A DNA stretch of 5,683 nt from an uncultured Oscillospiraceae bacterium (lineage in GTDB: Bacteria; Bacillota; Clostridia; Oscillospirales; Oscillospiraceae). Of this stretch, positions 1 to 4,489 are shown in pieces. Both the position numbers and the translations under genes were made by a program. Location of the stretch: the NCBI GenBank assembly GCA_905234005.1, contig CAJOFW010000053.1, forward strand, positions 13,949 through 19,631, read 5' to 3'. The notes under the pieces were generated by a model. The model searched no databases. It was not told the DNA's origin and was given only the letters and a program-made list of their open reading frames with translations. The number at the start of each line of letters is the position of its first letter. The first letter of the stretch is position 1.

Positions 1-673
1 GGCGCTCACGATCACCTCCACCGACAACGGCGTCGTGTGCAGGGACGACCTCAAGATCACCGGCGGCACGTACACGGTCACGGCGGCGTCGAAATGCTTC
101 GAGGCGCACGACTCCATCCGCGTCGCGGACGGTGTCCTCGTTCTGACCGCCGGCACCGACGCGATGCACGCCGAGGACGATGACGACGACACGACGGGCT
201 ATATCTACATCGGCGGCGGCGACATCACGATCAGGGCCGGGGACGACGGCGTCCACGCGACGACCGTCGTGCAGATCGACGGCGGCAGTCTCTCGGTCAC
301 CGCCTCGGAGGGCATCGAGGCAAGCTATGTCCAGATTAACGGCGGCACGGTCAGCGTTGCCGCGACGGACGACGGCATCAACGGCGCGTACAAATCCAGC
401 GCCTATCGCCCGACGATCGAGATAAACGGCGGCTATGTCACCGTCGTGATGGCGAGCGGCGACACGGACGGCATCGACTGCAACGGCGACATCATCGTCA
501 CCGGCGGCACGATCGACGTCACCGGAGGCTCCACCTTCGACTGCGACGGCACGGCGACGTACACCGGCGGCACGATCATCGTGAACGGCCAGCAGATCGA
601 CTATATCCCGAGCCAGATGGGCATGATGGGCGGCATGATGGGCGGCTTCGGCGGCCGAGGCGGCCGCTGGTGA
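1..673 (+). CDS. C-terminal part of a Cthe_2159-like carbohydrate-binding beta-helix protein (5' end outside window)
   Basis: The reading frame is open from position 2 to the TGA at 671-673, about 223 visible residues; the start, and presumably a signal peptide or lipobox, lie upstream. The protein is built of short turns of the form 'I-x-GG-x-hydrophobic-x-V-x-A-x-x-DGI', for example ITGGTYTV, IGGGDITI, IDGGSLSV, INGGTVSV, INGGYVTV and VTGGTIDV, separated by about 20-25 residues. This is the pattern of a right-handed parallel beta-helix. It matches what I know of the Cthe_2159 family ('carbohydrate-binding domain-containing protein', DUF4353), whose founder from Clostridium thermocellum binds cellulose and acidic polysaccharides. 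An acidic run (AEDDDDD, encoded near 169-189) and repeated DDG/SGDTDG loops could bind calcium. The protein ends in a Met/Gly-rich tail (about 616-670) finishing GGRGGRW. It is probably extracellular. The family call is fairly secure; the ligand is inferred. A GTG at 35 is internal, not the start. Confidence 0.8.
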   Translation, partial: ALTITSTDNGVVCRDDLKITGGTYTVTAASKCFEAHDSIRVADGVLVLTAGTDAMHAEDDDDDTTGYIYIGGGDITIRAGDDGVHATTVVQIDGGSLSVTASEGIEASYVQINGGTVSVAATDDGINGAYKSSAYRPTIEINGGYVTVVMASGDTDGIDCNGDIIVTGGTIDVTGGSTFDCDGTATYTGGTIIVNGQQIDYIPSQMGMMGGMMGGFGGRGGRW

Positions 674-694
674 TACGGCCGATACGACAATATA

Positions 695-731
695 CCATCG
701 CGGCTCCCGGGTAAACCGGGGGCCGCGATGG
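695..731. terminator. Strong hairpin between convergent genes, probable bidirectional terminator
   Basis: Positions 695-710 pair with 716-731 over 16 bp, with one G-T wobble (705/721) and a 5-nt GTAAA loop. The hairpin starts 21 nt after the stop of the beta-helix gene and lies 60 nt beyond the stop of the convergent LRR/SLH gene, where an intrinsic terminator serving both strands is expected. The U-tract is poor on either side: rightward the transcript continues ATATTTGC, leftward TATATTGTCG. Termination may therefore be partial or factor-assisted. Positions 732-791 hold only a weak 5-bp stem (741-745 with 751-755). Confidence 0.75.
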
Positions 732-791
732 ATATTTGCAGGGAAAACGCTTCCCGGGATAACCGGCGCGAACGGTGTTGCATAAATGGTA

Positions 792-2141
792 TTATATAAA
801 ATCCATAATCCCGTTGAACCGGTACAGGAATGTCACGAGCTGGTATCGCGGGCAGGCCATGTTCGGGGAGAAGGTCGTCGCGCTCGTGCCGTTTGTGACG
901 CCCACACGGACGGCCCAGAGGACGGCGCGGTAGCACGAATCGGTCTCCGTCACGTCCGCGAACGGGTTTTCCGCGCCGCTCACGTCGGGCGTGCCCGCCA
1001 TGCGGTAGAGCATCAGCACGATCTGCGCCCGCGTGACGGAGCGGCTCGGATGGAACGTCGTGGCCGACGTGCCCTTGATGATGCCGTTTGAATACGCCCA
1101 GAGGATGGCCCGGTAGAACGACGACGAGCTTTTCACGTCCGTGAAGGGGTTCTCCAAATCGCCGACGTCCGGCTTTCCGGCGAGACGGTAGAGCATCAGC
1201 GCGAACTGTCCGCGTGTGCAGGGCGCCTTCGGGGAGAACGTCGTCGCGCTCGTGCCCTTCACGATGCCATTTGAATACGCCCACAGGACGTATTTGTAAT
1301 ACGACGCGGTGGCCGGAACGTCCTCGAACGGACTGCCGCCGAAGTGGACGGCGGCCGCCGCCAGAGGCTCGTTTTGCTCGCCGATCGAAATCGCGGCCCA
1401 GTCCTGCGGCGTACCGGTGTAGTAGATGTCCCGCAGGCTCCCGCAGTCGGAAAACGCCCAGGCGTCGATGGTTGTCACGCTGGCCGGAAGCGTCACGCTC
1501 CGCAGAGCCGCGCACGAGTCGAACGCGGATTCGCCGATGGCGGCGACGCCGTCCGGGATCGTCACGTCCGTGAGTCCCGTGCAGAAGAGAAACGCCAGCT
1601 CGCCGATGGCCGTCAGCCCGTGCGGCAGCGTCACGCTCTTGAGCGATTCGCACCAGGCGAACGTGCCCTCACGGATTTCGGTCACGCCGCCGGGAACCGT
1701 CACGCTCCGCAGCGCCCGGCAGTTGAAAAACGCCCTGTCGCCGATCGACGTCACGCTGTCCGGTATCGTGACGCGTACAAGACCGTCGCAGTCGGCAAAC
1801 GCCGCCTCGCCGATCGTGACAACGCCATACGGAATCGCGATGTCCGTGAGGCCGGTGCACGACGCGAAGGCCCACTCGCCGATCTCCGCGACGCCGGCGG
1901 GGATTGCGATGTCCGTCAGGCTCTCGCAGCCGAAGAACGCGTAGCCGCCGATGGCTGTGACGCCCGCCGGGATCACCGCGTCCGCCAGCGTCGCGCAGCT
2001 GCAGAACGCGCCGTGTCCGATTTCGACAAGGCTGTCCGGCAGCGGGCAAGACGCGAGACTGACGCAGTCCTCGAACGCCGATTCCCCGATCACGGTCAGC
2101 CCCGCCATTCTCGCACCGGCAGAACGCGAAGCGCCCGACAC
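792..2141 (-). CDS. LRR and SLH portion of the disrupted surface protein (downstream open frame)
   Basis: This 449-codon open frame carries the recognisable body of the protein. Its first possible start is a GTG at 2141 without a convincing Shine-Dalgarno, and its first 12 residues (MSGASRSAGARM) are out-of-frame translation of the upstream part, so it is a gene fragment and probably not an independent gene. Residues 18-224 are nine consecutive 23-residue LRR_5-type repeats of the form IG-x-x-AF-x-x-C-x-x-L-x-x-V-x-IP-x-x-V-x-x. Residues 225-269 are the usual BspA cap (IYYTGTPQDWAAISIGEQNEP). Residues 271-323, 332-383 and 393-443 are three SLH domains (PFEDV/PFTDV/PFADV, LWAYSNGI, KGTSATTFSP, TRGQ/TRAQ/PRYQ). 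SLH domains bind pyruvylated secondary wall polymer, so the protein should sit on the outer face of the wall. The stop is TAA at 792-794, facing the shared terminator. Confidence 0.85.
   Translation of the reverse strand: MSGASRSAGARMAGLTVIGESAFEDCVSLASCPLPDSLVEIGHGAFCSCATLADAVIPAGVTAIGGYAFFGCESLTDIAIPAGVAEIGEWAFASCTGLTDIAIPYGVVTIGEAAFADCDGLVRVTIPDSVTSIGDRAFFNCRALRSVTVPGGVTEIREGTFAWCESLKSVTLPHGLTAIGELAFLFCTGLTDVTIPDGVAAIGESAFDSCAALRSVTLPASVTTIDAWAFSDCGSLRDIYYTGTPQDWAAISIGEQNEPLAAAAVHFGGSPFEDVPATASYYKYVLWAYSNGIVKGTSATTFSPKAPCTRGQFALMLYRLAGKPDVGDLENPFTDVKSSSSFYRAILWAYSNGIIKGTSATTFHPSRSVTRAQIVLMLYRMAGTPDVSGAENPFADVTETDSCYRAVLWAVRVGVTNGTSATTFSPNMACPRYQLVTFLYRFNGIMDFI
813..1331 (-). repeat. Three SLH domain repeats
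   Basis: Three copies spaced about 61 residues (183 nt) apart encode the S-layer homology domains at the C-terminus of the LRR protein. Copies one and two are very similar even in DNA: AYSNGI followed by KGTSATTF appears in both, and the stretches near 1065-1105 and 1250-1290 nearly match. The third copy is more diverged: VRVGVTNGTSATTF replaces YSNGI-KGTSATTF, and the wall-polymer motif TRAQ becomes PRYQ. Confidence 0.85.
1470..2090 (-). repeat. Nine tandem 69-nt (23-residue) BspA-type leucine-rich repeats
   Basis: The repeats run from IGESAFEDCVSL (2090 side) to IGESAFDSCAAL...PASVTT (ending 1470). Each of the nine is exactly 23 residues with no insertions. Conserved positions are Ile-Gly at 1-2, Ala/Thr-Phe at 5-6, Cys at 9, Leu at 12, Pro at 18 and a hydrophobic residue near 21. 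A tenth, partial unit (IDAWAFSDCGSL) caps the end. The fixed length is what reveals the missing bases in the unit just upstream. The absence of stops in several other frames here is a by-product of the repetition and GC bias. Confidence 0.9.
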
Positions 2142-2487
2142 TCGTCACGCCGTCGCCGACGATCACCTCGGTGATCGCGGACTGATATGGACTCCAGGGC
2201 ATTTCGGGAATCCAGTCGTCGGTATAGACGTCGGCCATTGGCCCCGTGCCGGAGACCGTGAATACGCCGGTGCCCGTGTCCAGCGACCAGACGACGCTGT
2301 CGCCGCATACGCCGCCGTAAACGGCCCCGTCCGTGACCGGGGCGGCGGCGACGTCCTCGATCCCGTCGGTGACGTCGATGAGCGCATCGACTGCCAGCGC
2401 CGCCGGGGCGAGGGAAAAAGCCAGCGCCAGAATAAGACAGACAAACAGGATGCCTCGGAACCGTCTGTATGTGCCTCTCATGCCATA

Positions 2488-2493
2488 CCTCCT
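2488..2493 (-). promoter_or_regulatory. Ribosome binding site of the LRR/SLH gene
   Basis: AGGAGG on the minus strand lies 6 nt before the ATG at 2481. It fixes the start and shows that the signal-peptide frame, not the downstream GTG at 2141, is the true beginning. The 62-nt gap to the pseudouridine synthase gene (2482-2543) is AT-rich in 2494-2535 but shows no minus-strand -35/-10 pair with good spacing. The gene may therefore be read through from upstream or have a weak promoter. Confidence 0.8.
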
Positions 2494-2543
2494 GTATGAT
2501 CATATTTTGTTGCGGTATATAATTACGGTATTTGACCGCCGCG

Positions 2544-3521
2544 TCAGGCCCGGTTACGCGTTTCGTTCGGGAAATACCTTCCGGCGAACGGGACGGAGAC
2601 GGTGAAGGCGCGGCCGCGCAGATAATTGAGCACGCCCGCGTCGCCGTTGAAGGCGAACGTCAGCTTATAGCTCCACAGGAGCTGGCGGCGCTCGCCGTGG
2701 CGGCGGGTCATTCTCTCGACGCCGTACTTGCTGTCGCCGAGCAGGGGATGGCCCATGTGCGCCATCTGGACACGGATCTGGTGCGTCCGGCCCGTGTGCA
2801 GGACGCACTCGACGAGGGCGAGGCCGTTCCCTGCCGCGATGACGCGGTAATCGGTGACGGCGGCGCTTGCGCCCGGCTCGGGGCGGTTTTTGACGAACAC
2901 CTGATTTTTGACGGCGTCCTTGAACAGCCAGTTCTCGAGTCTGCCCGCCGGCGGCTCCGGCGTGCCGAGGCAGACGCACAGATACGCCTTCTCCACCTCG
3001 CGGGCGCGGATCAGCTCGTCCATCGCCCGCAGGGCCGGGGCGTTTTTCGCCGCGATGACGATGCCGCCCGTGCCCCGGTCGATGCGGTTGCACAGCGCCG
3101 GGGCAAAGCTGTTCTCCGCCGCCGGATCCCACGCGCCCGTCTGCAGGGCGTGGGCCTGGATGTGGGCGATCAGCGTGTCCGGCGACCAGCCGCCCGCGTC
3201 GTGGCACAGTACGCCGGGGCGCTTGTTCACGAGCAGGAGATTGTCGTCCTCGTACACGATGTCGAGCCGGGGCCGGAGCGTCAGGAGCCGGTCGTCCCCG
3301 CCGCGCCGGACAGGGTCGAACAGCTCGTCCGGGATGTAGAGGCGCACCACGTCGCCCTCGGCGACGCGGACGTCGGGCTTTGCCCAGCGGCCGTTCAGCT
3401 TTATGTCCTTCGTGCGGAAGTACCGCTGGAGCAGGGACGGCGGCGCGTTCGGCGCGGCCTTGGACGCAAAACGGTCGAGCCGCTGCCCCGCGTCGTTTTT
3501 CGTAATCGTAAATTCTCTCAT
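2544..3521 (-). CDS. RluA-family (RluC/RluD-type) 23S rRNA pseudouridine synthase
   Basis: The 325-residue protein isomerises specific uridines to pseudouridine in RNA, most likely 23S rRNA; the exact target site cannot be read from the sequence. Residues about 12-63 form an S4 RNA-binding domain (RLDRFASKA, LLQRYFRTKDIKLNG, VAEGDVVRLYI). The catalytic domain follows: VYEDDNLLLVNKRPGVLCH (89-107), the motif-II active site CNRIDRGTGGIVIAAKN (144-160) with presumed catalytic Asp148, and the family hallmark HTGRTHQIRVQMAHMGHPLLGD (242-263). The usual His-Arg-Leu-Asp-Arg reads Asn-Arg-Ile-Asp-Arg here, a variant I associate with clostridial members. The C-terminus (LTFAFNGDAGVLNYLRGRAF) is typical and the length normal. 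An ATG at 3527 is also possible, but the one at 3521 fits the Shine-Dalgarno better. It is transcribed divergently from the DUF177-rpmF genes, with the LRR gene downstream on the same strand. Confidence 0.9.
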   Translation of the reverse strand: MREFTITKNDAGQRLDRFASKAAPNAPPSLLQRYFRTKDIKLNGRWAKPDVRVAEGDVVRLYIPDELFDPVRRGGDDRLLTLRPRLDIVYEDDNLLLVNKRPGVLCHDAGGWSPDTLIAHIQAHALQTGAWDPAAENSFAPALCNRIDRGTGGIVIAAKNAPALRAMDELIRAREVEKAYLCVCLGTPEPPAGRLENWLFKDAVKNQVFVKNRPEPGASAAVTDYRVIAAGNGLALVECVLHTGRTHQIRVQMAHMGHPLLGDSKYGVERMTRRHGERRQLLWSYKLTFAFNGDAGVLNYLRGRAFTVSVPFAGRYFPNETRNRA

Positions 3522-3528
3522 AATCATA

Positions 3529-3532
3529 TCCT
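3529..3532 (-). promoter_or_regulatory. Ribosome binding site deciding the start of the pseudouridine synthase
   Basis: AGGA (within GATAGGATATG on the minus strand) lies 7 nt before the ATG at 3521 but only 1 nt before the ATG at 3527. Spacing favours MREFTITKND over MIMREFT as the N-terminus. Confidence 0.65.
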
Positions 3533-3549
3533 ATCACGAAAATTTACGG

Positions 3550-3578
3550 TTGACAACAGGGCGAGGTGGATTTATAAT
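3550..3578 (+). promoter_or_regulatory. Consensus SigA promoter for the DUF177-rpmF genes
   Basis: TTGACA at 3550-3555 and TATAAT at 3573-3578 are separated by exactly 17 nt, a perfect match to the housekeeping consensus. Transcription should start near 3585, giving a leader of about 22 nt before the ATG at 3607. It lies in the divergent gap between the pseudouridine synthase start (3521) and the DUF177 gene. Strong constitutive expression is expected for a ribosomal protein operon. The -35 region sits in a near-palindrome (GTTGACAAC, 3549-3557), so an overlapping regulator cannot be excluded. Confidence 0.9.
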
Positions 3579-3606
3579 ACTATGGCGACTGTATGAGGGT
3601 TTTCGT

Positions 3607-4113
3607 ATGTATTTAGACCTGCATGAGATCATTGAAATGCCCGGCGGGAGCGTGCCGTTTCGGTGTGAGCTTGACCGTGAGCGGCTCGAATTTCCCGCAT
3701 TGGAGGAATTTACCGGGCCGGTGACGGCGGAGGGCGCGGTGAAAAATACCGCCGGCCTTCTCGAGCTTGCCGGAGCCGTTCACGCGGACATGGCCGTCCG
3801 CTGCGACCGGTGCGCCCGCGTTTTCCCCCGCTCGATCGACCTGCCCGTTTCGGCGGCGCTCAAGGCCGACCCGGACGAGGACGATTACGCCGACCTGTTT
3901 CCGCTCGACGGCGACGGCGTCGACGTCTCCGACGTCCTCGAGACGTGCTTCATCCTCGCGATGGATCAGAAATTTCTCTGCAGGGAGGACTGCGCGGGGC
4001 TGTGTCCCGTCTGCGGCAAGGATCTCAACGAAGGCCCCTGCGGCTGCGGCAAACAAATCGATCCAAGAATGGCTGTGCTGTCACAGCTTTTGGATGATAT
4101 ACAGGAGGTGTGA
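3607..4113 (+). CDS. DUF177/YceD family protein, large-subunit rRNA accumulation factor
   Basis: The protein has 168 residues, starting at the ATG at 3607, 7 nt after GAGGG (3595-3599); the frame is open further upstream, but only this start follows the promoter and fits the family. YceD/DUF177 proteins are encoded just before rpmF across bacteria, and in E. coli and plants they are linked to 23S rRNA accumulation and bL32; the biochemical role is not settled. The N-terminal half is acidic and beta-rich. C66-x2-C69 (CDRCARVF) is followed by an acidic stretch (DPDEDDYADLFPLDGDGVD, 88-106), then the C-terminal cysteine-rich signature: C125, C129, C133-x2-C136 (GLCPVCGKDLNEGPC), C145 and C147. 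These look like metal-binding sites, as in many Gram-positive members. The gene ends 3 nt before rpmF and contains its ribosome binding site, indicating translational coupling. Confidence 0.9.
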   Translation: MYLDLHEIIEMPGGSVPFRCELDRERLEFPALEEFTGPVTAEGAVKNTAGLLELAGAVHADMAVRCDRCARVFPRSIDLPVSAALKADPDEDDYADLFPLDGDGVDVSDVLETCFILAMDQKFLCREDCAGLCPVCGKDLNEGPCGCGKQIDPRMAVLSQLLDDIQEV

Positions 4114-4116
4114 CAA

Positions 4117-4302
4117 ATGGCAGTCCCGAAAAGAAAGCAATCCCACGCCAGAAAAAGCAGCAGACGTTCCAGCGTCTGGAAGCTGACGGCCCCGAAGCTC
4201 GTCGCCTGCTCGAACTGCGGCGAGTATCACAGGCCCCACCGTGCGTGCCCCAACTGCGGCCAGTACAACGGGCGCGAGGTCATCGCCGCCGCGGAGGAGT
4301 AA
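4117..4302 (+). CDS. rpmF: 50S ribosomal protein bL32
   Basis: The 61-residue protein is complete. It begins MAVPKRKQSHARKSSRRS, the diagnostic bL32 N-terminus, basic and rRNA-binding. A zinc ribbon follows, with C31-x2-C34 and C44-x2-C47 (CSNCGEYHRPHRACPNCGQY), so this is the zinc-binding (C+) form; paralogues without the cysteines exist in some bacteria for zinc starvation. bL32 sits near the peptidyl-transferase side of the large subunit. AGGAGG (4103-4108), inside the end of the DUF177 gene, is 8 nt before the ATG. The TAA stop is at 4300-4302. It is transcribed with DUF177 from the promoter at 3550. Confidence 0.97.
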   Translation: MAVPKRKQSHARKSSRRSSVWKLTAPKLVACSNCGEYHRPHRACPNCGQYNGREVIAAAEE

Positions 4303-4303
4303 T

Positions 4304-4319
4304 CACGCCTGCGGGCGTG
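4304..4319 (+). other. Short GC-rich hairpin just after rpmF
   Basis: CACGCC (4304-4309) pairs perfectly with GGCGTG (4314-4319) across a TGCG loop, starting one base after the rpmF stop. The following bases (TGTTCCCC) are not a proper U-tract, so it may stabilise the 3' end of the rpmF message or terminate weakly. Its function is inferred only from position. Confidence 0.5.
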
Positions 4320-4327
4320 TGTTCCCC

Positions 4328-4386
4328 GGCGAAAATAGCGCAAACGGGACGGCTTTTGTCGTCCCTTGTGTGCTATCCAAAACGCC
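4328..4386 (+). other. Long imperfect hairpin in the rpmF-der spacer
   Basis: Positions 4335-4353 fold back on 4358-4376 around a TTTT loop: 17 of 19 positions pair, two of them G-T wobbles, with mismatches at 4343/4368 and 4345/4366. An outer GGCG (4328-4331) can also pair with CGCC (4383-4386) across an AAA / CCAAAA internal loop. Downstream of the inner stem there is only TTGTGTGCT, not a U-run, so it is a poor canonical terminator. It could be a weak terminator or attenuator, an RNase processing site, or a structured leader for der. No known RNA family is recognised. Confidence 0.55.
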
Positions 4387-4403
4387 TTGGCCATAGCTCC
4401 AAA

Positions 4404-4428
4404 CCGGGCGCGCCCCGGGGAGGGCGCG
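4404..4428 (+). other. Alternative GC-rich hairpins upstream of der
   Basis: Two mutually exclusive stems share bases here. CCGGG (4404-4408) pairs with CCCGG (4414-4418), or CGCGCCC (4409-4415) pairs with GGGCGCG (4422-4428) around a 6-nt loop. The second is the longer. Neither is followed by a U-tract. The remaining spacer (4429-4489) contains the der ribosome binding site (AAGGTGG, 4475-4481, 8 nt before the ATG), and no promoter that I can support. Confidence 0.4.
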
Positions 4429-4489
4429 GCACGGGAGGACATACCCGAAATCATGCAATCCGAAAAAGTCTCAGAAGGTGGTGGTCAGG

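Larger units (their letters stand above)
792..2481 (-). pseudogene. Secreted BspA-type leucine-rich-repeat protein with three SLH domains, reading frame broken
   Basis: Translation starts at the ATG at 2481, preceded by AGGAGG (2488-2493) with 6-nt spacing. Residues 1-30 form a signal peptide: basic MRGTYRRFRG, a hydrophobic core, then cleavage after APAALA. Residues about 57-120 (GGVCGDSVVWSLDTGTGVFTVSGTG..., then PWSPYQSAITEVIVGDGVTSVG) are the usual N-terminal module of clostridial BspA-like proteins, running into the first LRR turn. After Asn125 (2107-2109) the frame fails. The correct continuation is one base out of frame from 2105, and about seven residues of the first repeat are absent. 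In the original frame the ORF runs on as low-complexity Arg-rich translation to 1669. The remainder, in the second frame, holds nine LRR repeats and three SLH domains ending at 792. An intact product would be about 569 residues, exported and bound to cell-wall polymer, for adhesion or protein-protein contact. Whether this is a real mutation or an assembly error cannot be told from one sequence. Confidence 0.8.

Noticed and set aside
2095..2125. Programmed ribosomal frameshift in the LRR gene
   Set aside because: There is no convincing slippery heptamer, and a simple one-base shift would still leave the repeat about seven residues short. A deletion explains both facts.
1344..2499. Long plus-strand open frames opposite the LRR gene (e.g. 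1344-2174, 1426-1944 and 1951-2499)
   Set aside because: They are antisense to a tandem-repeat gene, Arg/Ala/Ser-rich, without family features or ribosome binding sites. They are open because of GC bias and the 69-nt repeat period.
2518..2523. Plus-strand TATAAT in the gap before the LRR gene
   Set aside because: No -35 at suitable spacing and no plus-strand gene downstream; probably chance in AT-rich intergenic DNA.
3528..3556. Minus-strand promoter TTGTCA (3556-3551), 17 nt, TAGGAT (3533-3528) for the pseudouridine synthase
   Set aside because: The -10 is a weak match and coincides with the ribosome binding site; transcription would start at about the ATG, giving a leaderless message that contradicts use of that site.
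2532..3596. 354-codon plus-strand open frame
   Set aside because: It mirrors the pseudouridine synthase, whose S4 domain, catalytic motif and HTGRTHQIR signature are unmistakable on the other strand.
4406..4415. GGGCGCGCCC perfect palindrome as an operator
   Set aside because: It sits in GC-rich sequence and is already part of the alternative hairpins; nothing ties it to a DNA-binding protein.
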